Origin: Gliomastix tumulicola
Lineage: Eukaryota; Ascomycota; Sordariomycetes; Hypocreales; Bionectriaceae
Direction: 5' to 3'
Length of the DNA: 64,000 bases
Assembly (NCBI GenBank): GCA_001599755.1
Contig: BCHX01000003.1
Location: forward strand, 3,135,289-3,199,288
Part shown: positions 23,571 to 34,197 of the stretch, in pieces
How positions within the stretch are numbered: position 1 is the first letter of the stretch
Layout: every line of letters begins with the position of its first letter
Notes under the pieces: generated by a model
What the model was told of the DNA's origin: nothing
The model's database searches: none
The model's input: the letters and a program-made list of their open reading frames with translations, nothing else
Translations under genes and position numbers: made by a program

Positions 23571-26054
23571 GTTGCGTCTTATCCCAGTGGGAGAGAGAGA
23601 GGCAATGATGTGACAGAGGAGTAATACAAGAAGAAGGAGGGTTGGACAAGTACTACTACTGGTGGTCAGCGTTGGCAGGCAGGGAACTGCTGGGCAATAG
23701 ACGTGTATTGCTCAATGAGTTTGTCCTGAAAGGGGCCGCTGGGGGAAGGAAGAGATCGTGTGAATGGAAGACGAGGACGATGCAGCTTATATCCCATCGA
23801 ACCCGGTCTGAGCAGAAAATTCTCGAGCCGCAAATTAGCTCTCACACAGCAACACGGCAGGGCAAGACAGGAGCAAGCGATGGTGAGCACCAAAGAGAGA
23901 AACAAGAGACCGATGAACAACAAAGATCCTTGTCAGTCCTTGTTCTAGTCAATGCCCATCCTTGGCGGGGATCAGGAACAGGCCACTCGAGTCATCTGCT
24001 GAAAGAAGTATTGAACGCCTCCGAGCCTTGGGGCTGGCTTGCCCAGCCCGAGCTGAGGGGAGACTAGCACGGGGTTGGGAGGAAGAGGCGAGCGAGACCT
24101 GCCCCATCCCCGAGAATGTATGATGCCCTCATGCAAGGCGAGTTCAGAATACGAGAAACAGGAGACTAAGCTGCATGATGATGGGTTGTGGACTAGCCCT
24201 GCTGCGTTGGCAGGCCTGAAAGGTCGGGTCGCCGCGTCCCCATACCCTTCAACCCCCGGAGCCATATAGCACGCGCGAGGCAACGGGATAGACGAAAAGG
24301 GGGGGGGGGAGGGGTGCGTGTAAGTGCATGTCTGAGTCTGAGTGTGCGAGTGTGTGCCCAAAAAGGCCTCGGGCACGAGTGAGAAGCGAGTTACGAGCCC
24401 GTGGCTGAGACTAGTGTGATTGACGTGTTTTCGATGGGATCGGTGAGTGGTCGAAGTGCTCAAGGCGCAAAAGCCAGAGGCTGCAGTGATGTCTGACTCT
24501 GCGTCTCTTGGCCTCGAAAAAAAAAAAGTCGAAAGAAGCCCCCAAAGCGTCGAGGATGTGGAGAGGGCAGACATGGATGGTGGTCGCACCAGAAAACCAC
24601 CGGAGGCAAGGAGAGGCGCCCAGTGGCCGGTTCTGAAGCTTGGTGTCCTCGTATCGGCACAAGAGGGCAAGGATCAGGATGGGGTCGTCCTGCACACGCC
24701 TTCTCTTTCGGCCTGGCCACGCCCCCCGAGATCGTGTCGTGAGTTGAGGTTTGGGTCTTGTTGCGAGGGGGATCGCTGTTGACATGGGTTTGTGTGACGC
24801 TGTACCGCTGCTGGTACAGGTACAAAGGGGCTCAAGACCCTGAGAGCGGCACAAGTAGCGGTACAAAGAGGCGGCTAGCAGGGATGTGTTGTTCCCAAGT
24901 CAGGGCTAGGGGGGCTAGTTGCTAGTTTCCGTGGAGAAGACGGGAGGATCCTGTGATTGGTCATCGCCAGAGGGAAAGTAAGCTTAAGGCAAAAGTTGTC
25001 GCTAGTTAGCATTGATGGGCACAGCTGGCAGACGCTCGTCAAGGACACCCCGCGTTGAGGGGAATAGGGAATAGCTCGACGAGGTCGTCGCCAAGCAGAG
25101 GGGACGACGCGATGGCGGCTGAGGTGAGATGAGGTGGCATGAGAATGATGCTCTCGAGTCTGTGAAGCTACTAAGGCAGGCAGGCAGTCAGTCTGCGAAT
25201 ACCGCCCAGGTACTCCTCCCCGCGCAGCAACGACAGCACATGCAGTTAGCGCATGGAGGCGACCTGAACTGACCGACCGACCTGACCTGAGACTCGCATC
25301 CGCGCTTATGCGATCTGTCTTGGACGGCAGTGATCAGCACCCTGAATTCTCGGCGGCCTGTGCACCTGCACTTAGACTTTGCCAGCAGCAGCAGCAACAG
25401 CATCCGTGCCCACCCTGAAAACGGGAGGAGAAAAAAGAGACAGGACATGGGCGTGCCGATTGAGACAAAAAAAAGCGGATGGCTGCTCGTATACGGGGTG
25501 TTGTCGCTATATTTGTCAGGATGGCGCCTGTCTTTGTCGGGAGTTGGGAAATTGAATTGAAACAATTGCATCCCGCGGCGGCCGTGTCGACTTAAGAGGG
25601 ACGGCAATGCTCTCTCAGGTTCAGGTTAATATTAGCAGCTCCTGTCCGGGGCTGTGCGATGTGCGCTGTGTGCTGTGCGCTGTGCATCGGGTGATTTGGA
25701 CGGTCTCAGTGGACGCATGTCTAATTAGGCACGCTCTAGGCCCGGAGTGTAACAGCAGGTAATACTCGTGCTCGTAAGGCAGGGAGGGTAACACGGGAAA
25801 TAATGCAACGCAACTGGGCTCAGTTGGATTGATTTCTGTTGCGTAATACCGAGCGGTGATTATTACAGCGCGGTCCAGACCGTTAGCCTGGGCTTTTTTT
25901 GACAGCCTAAGCCGCACGGCCGCTGCCATTGCTTGTGTCTCCATTCCGATGCCGTCTGAGCCGTGAGTCGCGCGCTGCTGCTGCTGCTGCTGCAGCTGCA
26001 GTGAGTCCCTCCCTCAGTGAGGCACGATGCCCTGTGTGGCTGAGCCGGATTGCG

Positions 26055-26062
26055 TCGCGTTC
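26055..26062 (+). promoter_or_regulatory. StuA/APSES-like box upstream of ega3 (distal)
   Basis: TCGCGTTC matches the APSES consensus WCGCGWNM. It lies 236 bp upstream of the ega3 start codon. StuA is reported to act on GAG genes in A. fumigatus. A single 8-mer match is weak evidence. Confidence 0.3.
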
Positions 26063-26151
26063 TCTTTCTTCCCCTGCCCATACAAGACCTCAATCTGCCG
26101 CCATCGTCAGTTCAAGCCAATTTATTCACTGAGGTTCAAGCTGTCACTGGC

Positions 26152-26159
26152 ACGCGTTC
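26152..26159 (+). promoter_or_regulatory. StuA/APSES-like box upstream of ega3 (proximal)
   Basis: ACGCGTTC also fits WCGCGWNM and lies 139 bp upstream of ega3, 97 bp from the distal box in the same orientation. It also contains an MCB-like ACGCGT core. Confidence 0.3.
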
Positions 26160-26290
26160 CACTTTTGCGCTGATCTTGTCGCTCGCTCGCTCTGTGCACT
26201 TGCGCATTCCAGCGTACTTTTTCCCATTCCTGACTCATCTCATTTTTTACTTCGTTCAATCCTCAGGCGACTGAGGCCCTGACCGTTCCC

Positions 26291-27412
26291 ATGCTGGGCT
26301 TTGGCAAGTCTGGCGCGGCCGCCACCTCCGCCGATGGCATCGACAAGCCGCTGCCGAGGAAGTCCTGGTCCTTCAGACGGAAGCTCCTGCTTGCGCTCGT
26401 CGTGGGCATCATCATTGTCGGTCTGGCGGTGGGCTTGGGCGTCGGGCTGACGCGCGGCGATGGCGGGGATGATGATGATAGTGGCAACGACGGCGGCAGC
26501 AGCGACGGCGGCAACGGCGATCTCCCGACCGACGGTCCCCAGCGGACAGAAGCCTGGAGGCCCAGCGTCAACGCCTCGTGGCAGATCATCCTCAAGTACC
26601 CCATCGACCTCGAGTCGTCGGATGTCATCGACCCGGACGTCGAGATCTACGACCTGGACATGTTCGACAACGACATCAGCGCCTTCGAGACCCTGCAGAA
26701 GGCCGGCAAGAAGGTCATCTGCTACTTCAGCGCCGGCTCCTGGGAGGACTGGCGCGACGACAAGGACAAGTGGAACACGGCGGATCTCGGCAAGGGGCTC
26801 GACGGCTGGGAGGGCGAGCGCTGGGTCAACCTCTCGGCCAGCGGCGTGCACGATGTCATGAAGGAGCGCATCAACCTCGCCTGGCGCAAGGGGTGCGACG
26901 CCATCGACCCGGACAACGTGGACGGCTACGTAAGTCACCAGATAGGGAACCACGAGGCAACGGAAGACGTGTGATGATGGCTAACTCGTGACATGAAACA
27001 GCAAAACGACAATGGACTGGGCCTCACGAAGCAAGACTCCGTCGACTTCATGCGCTTCCTGTCCGACGAGGCCGGCAGGTACAACATGTCCATCGGCCTC
27101 AAGAACGCCGGCGACATCATCGACGACGTCCTCGATGTCATCGACTTCTCCGTCAACGAGCAGTGCGTCGAGTACTCCGAGTGCGAGACCTTTGCCGCCT
27201 TCGTCGACGCCAACAAGCCCGTCTTCCACATCGAGTACCCCAAGGGCGCCGACAAGGGCGACGTCAGCACCGAGGCGTCGTCCGAGATCTGCTCCCACCG
27301 CGGCAAGTCTGCGGGCACCAATGGCTTCAGTACCGTCATCAAGAAGATGATCCTCGACGGGTGGGTCGAGTACTGCGGTGGTGAGACTTACGACACCAAG
27401 ACCCTGAACTAG
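26291..27412 (+). CDS. ega3: Membrane-anchored GH114 endo-galactosaminidase Ega3-like
   Basis: Exons 26291-26929 and 27002-27412 join in phase 0 across a 72-bp GTAAGT..CAG intron to give 349 aa. A basic N-terminus (RRK at 29-31) precedes one membrane segment at about 32-54, so the protein should be a type II anchor with the enzyme outside. A low-complexity Asp/Gly/Ser linker follows, then the GH114 barrel from about residue 92. Family landmarks are WQIILKYPID, VICYFSAGSWEDWR, GCDAIDPDNVDGY and a late VNEQC. The acidic residues in these motifs are candidate catalytic groups. In A. fumigatus, Ega3 cleaves alpha-1,4-galactosamine in GAG. The stop is 259 bp from that of convergent sph3. Confidence 0.92.
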
Positions 27413-27671
27413 TCGCTAGATGGAGGAGGAGGGGGGAGGAAGCATCTTGTCAGAAGAGCGATGTGTTACGGCTGATTTTTTTTCTTTTCTCATTCTGATT
27501 TGGATAACGGGCAGCGAGTACCTTTGGATGGCATCTATATCTACGTATCTAACCTGTAGAAAACCACGAGGAAGAGAGAAAAAGCGAATAATAATGTAGG
27601 AATATCCCGATAATGCTGAATTTCCAGTCCAACAAGAAGAAAAGTCCCCCGGTGGTTTTCAGCTGACGAGC

Positions 27672-28436
27672 TCAAGCTTCCTCCACAGCCGCTTCTAACA
27701 GCCGGTTCCAGGACTGGGGCCAGTTTGTAAACCCCCCTCCCATCTGGTGTGTGGCATACAGACCTGCAAAGCCCATGCTCTTGATCTGACGGACAAGGTC
27801 CCTCACGCCATCTTCTGGCGAGTCTGACTGTCCCGTGCATGAATGGACAATTGCTATTGACTTGCTGCAGTGGGCCGGGGACAACGAGGCAAGGGTCTGC
27901 TTGACTGAGTCTAGATTCCAGTGCTCCTCTGACTGCTCGAAGCTGACCACGTAGTTGGCGGCGTCGTAGTAGGCGGGGTTGGGTACAACACCAGGGTTGT
28001 ATACGGTAATGGCCTCGCGGCCTAGACTGGCCTGCCATGTGCGGTTTGCATACTCGGCGAGGGCCGCCATGTAGGGCATGTGGTCCGGGTGCGACGGAGC
28101 CTCGTCGATGAAGATGCCGTCCATCCTCAGGACCCCATCGCTGTTCCAGCCGACATACAGGTCAATGTCCCTCTGCACGGCCTCGGCGTCCCGCTGGCTG
28201 TATGTGCAGTGGACATAGCCGATGGGCTCGATATTGGGGATGGCACTCAGCTGCCGCAGCGAGGCCTGGTAGGAGGCGTCGGGCAGGGGAGTGTCGCCGG
28301 GTCCGTTGCTGGGGTTGATGACTGCCAGGAAACGGATGTCTGGATGTGCCTGTGCTGACCGTAGCAGCGGCTCCCAGGCCCCCTCCAGAGGGTAGATGTA
28401 CAAAGGTACCAAGACGACGAAGCGAGCGGACGCCAT
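27672..28436 (-). CDS. sph3: GH135 glycoside hydrolase Sph3-like (spherulin-4 family)
   Basis: A single-exon minus-strand frame of 254 aa. It begins directly on the first barrel strand (FVVLVPLYIYPLEGAW) and carries IGYVHCTYSQR and the acidic cluster MDGIFIDEAPS (D106, D111, E112), all typical of Sph3/GH135. In A. fumigatus, Sph3 hydrolyses GAG and is needed for its production. No signal peptide or membrane anchor precedes the barrel here, whereas I recall the A. fumigatus protein as having an N-terminal membrane segment. The frame stays open upstream of 28436, and a GCTGAC..CAG acceptor-like site lies about 30 bp before the ATG, so an unrecognised 5' exon is possible. Neighbours are convergent ega3 and upstream, co-oriented uge3. 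Confidence 0.9.
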   Translation of the reverse strand: MASARFVVLVPLYIYPLEGAWEPLLRSAQAHPDIRFLAVINPSNGPGDTPLPDASYQASLRQLSAIPNIEPIGYVHCTYSQRDAEAVQRDIDLYVGWNSDGVLRMDGIFIDEAPSHPDHMPYMAALAEYANRTWQASLGREAITVYNPGVVPNPAYYDAANYVVSFEQSEEHWNLDSVKQTLASLSPAHCSKSIAIVHSCTGQSDSPEDGVRDLVRQIKSMGFAGLYATHQMGGGFTNWPQSWNRLLEAAVEEA

Positions 28437-30831
28437 TGGACAGTCAAGGCCAATTGACTGCTGACCGGTCAGCGGGAAAAGGGGTCTCGTCTTCCTGCTT
28501 GTTGGGGAGCTCCGCGAGAATGGGTGGGTGGGAATGGCTGAGCGGATGGTAACCTTCCCGGAGGATGCGATGGCGATGGGATACGGTGATGATGCGATGG
28601 AAGGGGGAAGGGGGAGGGGGAGGGGTGAGGGGTGTAGGAAGCCCAGGGTTTAAGTGCCAAGGGGCAAAGAGCCAGGGTCAGTCAACACCTTGCCTTGAAG
28701 GTGGGAACAAGAAAGTGAAAAAAATCCCAAAAAAAAAAAACCGAGAAGCTAGAACTGCGGAGAGGCCTGATGTGCTGTCCCTCAGACACGAATTCGTGAG
28801 GCTGAGGGGAAGCGAGCTGAAAGATGTGCCCGAAAGTGTGCATGGCCGCCACAGAGCTCACCGACTGCCCACATGGCTCGAGCGACTGGTGTTGAGGGAG
28901 TCCATGCCGCACCAGCGATGCACCAATTGCGCCGAGCGGGCGAGATGGTGGCCATGGTGGCCATGGTTGCCTTGCCCATCATGCACGACCAATGTATGTA
29001 AGATTCTGATCCTGGCAAACGAGAGGAGGGGGGCTCGAAAGCTCGGGTCCGTTAACTCCAGGTCTCTGCATGTCGGTCCCTCCAGTTCTAAGAATCGTGG
29101 AAAAAATAGAAGGCCGACCTGAGACTCAGGGTCAGGTGAGATTGACTCATGTGCCGTTGCCTTGATCCAATATTGCCCCTTTTCCGATGCACACCATCTC
29201 ACATCACCAGAGTCAGCCATGACACCACATCGTGCCACGGAACCCAGGCACATCAGGCACCTCGGCTGGAGGTGGTCAGAGACGCAACTCTGCCTGAGAG
29301 CAGCAAAGTGCTGGTACGTACCTGTGGAGGTAGAGGTACATCCGTCTTTGCGCCCGTCTCTGAGCCATCCTGGGCCATGCAGCACTGGGGGCGCGCGGCA
29401 CGCTGTGACTCGGGGCAATTATTCAAGTAGCCGCTAACTTAGCGCGCGTCCATGGGGTTCGGTTTGCCTTCTGTGACTTCGTACTAGTACTACGCGTGGT
29501 GTAATCCTTCTCGGACAATTGATTTGTTTAACCATAACGTTAAGGCACTCGGTGTGTTCCGACATGACGATCTGCGAGACTAGCAGCACCTGTAACGCGG
29601 ATGTTAGTGGCAGCATCACAAGAGAAAAAAACAAAGGGAGGCTGCCGAAAGCTGGTACCCTACACTTGGTCGTGAATTGGATGGAATACCAGAGAGTCGT
29701 GATCTGCCGACTGAGACCGCCGATGGCCGGGTTGCCATTGCAATTTCGACCTGCATTGCCTCGGAGGTAGCATCCTGCAGGTCGCGATGCGGGACGCTGT
29801 TTAATTGCTCCTCGTGCACCGAGACATGCATGCAATACGTTGTTCTTCCTTCGAAAATCAAGCCGCTCAGCCGACAGGAAGGGCTGATGGAAAAGCCGGG
29901 GAATCCATGGCCCAATTCATTTATCCTGCGTCTGGCGTTGCAGCGAAGGTGTCGGGGTGAGATCTAGATTCTCGAGACCTTGGGAATTTTATTTCCCCGG
30001 CATTGGCATGCATGGCCAGTGGCTGGCTGGAAGGAAATGGGAGGGTGTGATGGGCGGCGCGGCGCAGTCACGAAAGATGGTGTGGTGAAGTCAGTGGAAG
30101 GAGACCATTTTCCGGAGCTGCATAAGGTACCTTAACGTATGCGCTCTTTGTTGGCCATTCAGCAGCTCGGAACCGACAATGTGACCAGAAAGTTGCACAA
30201 TGGAAACAGCGCCGTCGGTTGCAGCTGCAGCTGCTGGTGCAGCTCCTGCAGTGTTCAGCTTCGGTCTGGCAATGTGGCGTTCTGGTGGATTTTCGTAGCA
30301 CACCATCTTGTTCTTGTCACGTGTTCAATATTTGCCCCAAAGCAGATCGTGAGGCGCTTCAGACAACGTCCAAAATGCATCTCGCAACGCCCAACATCGC
30401 CACCACCCGACGATACTTGCCGGCCTGTTCCTTGTCACCCATCCCATTCACCCATTCAGCCGCTCGACTGCAGGCAGGCTCCAGCGGCATCAGCTTACGA
30501 CATCAGGTCACTGGCCAACGTGCAGAGTATCCATGAAAGGCAGGTTCTTTTCAGCGTACACTCGTCCTGCTACCTAAGAAACAAACAGCAAATCATGTCG
30601 ACCCTGGCCCGGAATTATCGATTTTTAATAGCCCATGTACCCATTAATTTCCTTGCAAAGTAACCCAAGATACCTTACCCGCGAGACAACCTGTCTCGTT
30701 TTTACCCCGCTAGAGACGAAAAGGAACAGCCGGTCATTCAGTCAGTCATTCTTCCGCATGCTTGCATGCTGGTTGCTTGGTTGCTTGCTTGTTCTGATCA
30801 AGCCTAGGCCTGTCAGCCTGTCTTCGCCCGC
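28437..30831. other. Intergenic region between uge3 and sph3
   Basis: About 2.4 kb with no supported gene. It should hold the sph3 promoter and possibly an undetected 5' exon, plus the uge3 3' UTR. Visible features are an A-run near 28731, a GTAC cluster (29314, 29318, 29336) and repeated GGCCATGGT near 28950-28970. Several 60-190-codon frames have no domain. Confidence 0.5.
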
Positions 30832-32166
30832 CTATTGGCCAGCGGCACCCTGTGCCTTAGACACATAATTCCACAGGTCGGTGGCACACTGCGGGATGCT
30901 CTCCTTGGCTGTCCAGCCAAGCTCCTTCGCGGCCCTGTCGTTGGACGCGACGCAGAAGCCGACGTCGCCAGCCCTGCGGCCAACCATGCGGACAGGGATG
31001 TCCTTGGAAGCCGCCACTTCCAGACTGCGGACGGCCTCGGTCACTGTCGTCCCGGTGCCCGATCCCAGGTTGAAGGTCCGGAACGGGCTCTCGTTCTTGG
31101 CAGCGAGTGCTGCAATGTGACCCCGCGCCACATCGGAGACGTGGACAAAGTCGCGCACAGCCGTGCCATCGCGCGTGTCCCAGTTGGTGCCGAAGACGTC
31201 CAGCTCCTTGCGGGCCCCAGTCAGGACCTGCGTGATGACTGGAAACAGATTGGTCGGTGTCCCCTTGGGGTCCTCACCCAGAAGGCCGGAGGCGTCGCAG
31301 CCGATGGGGTTGAAGTATCGTAGAGCCACGATGCGCCACGAGGGATCGGAAAACGCGATGTCGGCAAGGATGGCCTCGCAGAAATACTTGGACCTCGCGT
31401 AGGGGCTCTGCAGACCGGCCACCATGGGCTCAGCGTGCACTTCCTGGCTGGACTCATCGAGGTATGTCTCGGGATGGTGCACAAGATCTTCTTCGCGCAG
31501 AGGGCGGCCGGCGTCAGCCTTGGTGCCGTACACGGTAGCCGAGGATGAGAAGACAAAGTTCCGGATGTTGTGCTTGCCCAGGAGCTCAACAAGGTCGACG
31601 AGGCCGCAGACGTTGTTGCGGTAGTAAGCAATTGGCCGGGAGATGGACTCGCTGACAGACTTGAATGCAGCAAAATGGATCACGCCATCGATGCGTGACT
31701 GACGCACCAGGGATGGCTGCTGAGATGGATCCTGCGGCGATGTCGAGATGAAGTCCGAGTATGACTCCAGGAGGAACCGCATTGACGTGCTGCGGTAATC
31801 CAGCTTGTGAAAATGGAGAGCGGGCATCTCTCGGCCCTGTTCGTGGCAATGCTTGGCGGCCAGCTTCTGGACCTTGGTAAAGACGCTGTCGAAGCTGTTG
31901 CTCAAGTCATCGACGATGATGACGTTGTAGCCGGCCTTGAGAAGCTCAAGCGATGTGTGGGAGCCGATGAACCCTAGGCCACCGATGACGAGGATGAATC
32001 GGCTTGAAGAGCCAACGGTTGGGCCGTTGGAAGTAGGCGTGGCCGCACTTCCAAGGGAGATGAATGGCGGAGCGCCATACTCAGAGCCTGAGCCTGGGGT
32101 GGTTGGCGGCGTGCTGGCGAGCGAAGGTGAGGTGGACGAGCCCCTCGAGGTCCAGTCGTTGTCCAT
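30832..32166 (-). CDS. uge3: UDP-glucose/UDP-GlcNAc 4-epimerase Uge3-like
   Basis: A single-exon 444-aa member of the extended SDR epimerase family. A Ser/Pro/Thr-rich extension of about 55 residues precedes the Rossmann fold; the NAD-binding motif is GGLGFIG (G62, G65, G68). The catalytic motif SSSATVYG (207-214) and YARSK (Y256, K260) are intact. In RRAGDVGFCV, C405 aligns by eye with the small residue that lets human GALE accept N-acetylated sugars, where E. coli has Tyr. That fits a dual enzyme supplying both UDP-Gal and UDP-GalNAc, as Uge3 does for GAG. The start lies 4.2 kb from the divergent start of gtb3. A TATATAAA element sits about 155 bp upstream. Confidence 0.93.
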   Translation of the reverse strand: MDNDWTSRGSSTSPSLASTPPTTPGSGSEYGAPPFISLGSAATPTSNGPTVGSSSRFILVIGGLGFIGSHTSLELLKAGYNVIIVDDLSNSFDSVFTKVQKLAAKHCHEQGREMPALHFHKLDYRSTSMRFLLESYSDFISTSPQDPSQQPSLVRQSRIDGVIHFAAFKSVSESISRPIAYYRNNVCGLVDLVELLGKHNIRNFVFSSSATVYGTKADAGRPLREEDLVHHPETYLDESSQEVHAEPMVAGLQSPYARSKYFCEAILADIAFSDPSWRIVALRYFNPIGCDASGLLGEDPKGTPTNLFPVITQVLTGARKELDVFGTNWDTRDGTAVRDFVHVSDVARGHIAALAAKNESPFRTFNLGSGTGTTVTEAVRSLEVAASKDIPVRMVGRRAGDVGFCVASNDRAAKELGWTAKESIPQCATDLWNYVSKAQGAAGQ

Positions 32167-32318
32167 GGTAGAACCAAGGTGAAGTCAGACTACCTTTGGC
32201 ACTTGAGTGTTGGGGACAATGGTCGAGAGGTAGGTGCTCTGAGAAGCTTTGGACTAAGAGTCTGGTGATCTGCTAACCTTCCCGAGACAGTGTCAATGGT
32301 GGTGGGATGTATCGGAGC

Positions 32319-32326
32319 TTTATATA
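32319..32326 (-). promoter_or_regulatory. TATA box of uge3
   Basis: TATATAAA on the minus strand, 153-160 bp upstream of the uge3 start codon. Sequence and distance both suit a fungal core promoter with a 5' UTR of about 100 nt. Confidence 0.5.
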
Positions 32327-33082
32327 TGCCACGTATGGAGTGCGGGCATGAGGCAGGAATTGCTTGGAACAAGACCTTGTTCGCACAGTGGGCGGTGCTG
32401 TCTAACAAGTCTTTGTACATGCCTGCAGTTGGGTCGAAAAAAAAAGCTAAGCCGGTCCGCCACGGACGGCAAGGCCAGTTAGCACGAGCCCTTCGACAAA
32501 CGTCACATACACCCCAAGGCTCAAATCCCGCACAGATGGCCTCACCTCTAGCCGCAGCGATGAGTACAGGCTCCGGCGGCTTGGCCTTGGCATCAGAGAT
32601 CTGGACTTGAGGGTCTTGGAAGGCGAGGTGAAGCGGCACGCCTTCGCGGAGCTCGCAACTCAACTGCGACTCTGGCTGTCTTGAAAATGGAACCTCAGCG
32701 CGCAGGCCGCAAGGGCCGCATGTTTTTAGGATGAATCAGCTCCAACCAAACTTCTGATCTAGCCTCGATGGACGGACCATTCTATTCCAGGATTCGATTC
32801 ATGTGTTAGCACCGAGCTCTGCGGAAGGGGGGCGTGAAGGGGGAAGGGGCGTGGAAAGTGTCCGTACTTGGGTAGTTTTCATGCCCCCTGGTCGACCCTG
32901 ACTGAGTGATCCGGCATCATCGACTGACTTGCCTCTAGTGCCAGTGCCCTTGGCTGACCGTGTATCCTGCTGCTGTTGTTGTTGTTGGACACGCCCACCG
33001 GTGTGTGTAAATGCATGCTTGCTCGATGCAGCGATTCGCGATGAGCCCTTGCAGGCTCTTTGGGAGTACATACACACACGTG

Positions 33083-33102
33083 CACACACACACACACACA
33101 CA
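33083..33102. repeat. (CA)10 microsatellite
   Basis: Twenty bases of perfect CA repeat, preceded by a shorter interrupted CA run from about 33070. Confidence 0.9.
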
Positions 33103-33852
33103 TCAAGGGCGTGCTTCTCAGGTTGCGGATCCGGCCGTCGTTCAGATCGTGCGTGGAAGAATCCACAAGAGTGGTTGAGAACATTGCCCCCTCCTCGGTG
33201 CTTGCATTCACGAGAGGCTCGTTCATCTCCCCATCCATCGGACGCACCAGACAAGGGTCAGCACGCCTGGCTAAATCGCCGTCATTCCAGCCAAGACCTC
33301 CCATCCCACCGGACTTAGGACTAATTCACATTTCTAATGAACAAAAGTGCGCCAATGGGTTGGGGGCGAGCCATGGGCAAGACACCACCACCCAATGCAC
33401 ACAATGCGGGCTATTGTCTGGCGCGCATAAAGGAGATGAGAAAGACATGACTGAGAAGTGCCGTCCGTCCTGTGCCACCCAAGAAAGAGGCAGGCAGACA
33501 GGCCGGCAGGCAGGCATTGCCCACTTTCTGAGGCAGGTCGTATTCGCAGGTTCAGGTCGGCCACCGTTATTACGGGGATGACGTTTAGGCGAGCCAGGAC
33601 GACAAGTGTGTCGTCGTATTTGGTACGGGATGCGGAATTCTCTGCACCAATGGACCATCATCACGCAAGCAAGGAGACCAGCCTAACAGGGCTCTTCATA
33701 CCGAAAGCGAGACTAACCGCTGCTGGCAGTGTACCGTCGTTGACGGCGGCCACGTCCTGAGACAAGCCTGACTAGCAAGCAGTCTAGCGCCACCTCCGGA
33801 AGTTGGAAGTACAGGTACAGGACCTGGGGACGGCAAGTACCTCTACCTTGAG

Positions 33853-33888
33853 CTGTACCTTGTCCTGTACCTTGTCCTGTACCTTGTC
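33853..33888. repeat. CTGTACCTTGTC x3 tandem repeat
   Basis: Three perfect 12-bp units, each containing a GTAC core, in the uge3/gtb3 intergenic region. Three further GTAC sites lie just upstream (33809, 33815, 33837). Confidence 0.85.
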
Positions 33889-34181
33889 CTTGTCCCTTTC
33901 CAGATCTGATCTGGTGGGCCATGGAGCGTCTGCCGGCGCTCCCATCGTCCCCACAAACTTTATAGCGTCCTTCCCTGCTCCTTAATATACGTACCCCTGT
34001 TCTTGTGTGCTGACCCCTGTCGGCCAATTTCTCTCTTTTTTTCCTGCACCTGGTTATTTTCTATTTTTTCTCTCACATTTTCGTTGGATCGCCTTCCCCC
34101 GTGGACGTTGTACGGAGGGATGGAGGGATGGATGGATGGGTGAATGGGTGGTGGAATACAACTTCACTGCTCTAGGCTCTC

Positions 34182-34197
34182 GGGGGGGGGGGGGGGG
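34182..34197. repeat. Run of 16 G
   Basis: A homopolymer of 16 guanines between CTCTC and CAAAT. Its exact length is prone to sequencing error. Confidence 0.8.

Larger units (their letters stand above)
23571..26290. promoter_or_regulatory. Shared divergent intergenic region agd3 / ega3
   Basis: These 2.7 kb separate the divergent start codons of agd3 and ega3 and hold no gene I can support. It includes a GTAC-dense patch (GTAC at 24802, 24814, 24820 and 24861), a short CTG run near 25975, purine- and pyrimidine-rich tracts, and two StuA-like boxes near ega3. A 232-codon minus-strand frame at 23972-24670 has no domain. Confidence 0.5.

Noticed and set aside
23972..24670. 232-codon minus-strand frame between agd3 and ega3
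   Set aside because: Ser/Pro/His-rich chance translation with low-complexity tracts and no domain.
28682..28912. Phe-rich hydrophobic stretch as the missing Sph3 membrane anchor
   Set aside because: It is the translation of a T-run; the donor would be weak (GTGTTG) and the upstream residues look random. Kept only as a reason to check 5' transcripts.
33061..33110. CA repeats as a CRISPR-like or regulatory array
   Set aside because: Simple dinucleotide microsatellite without spacers.
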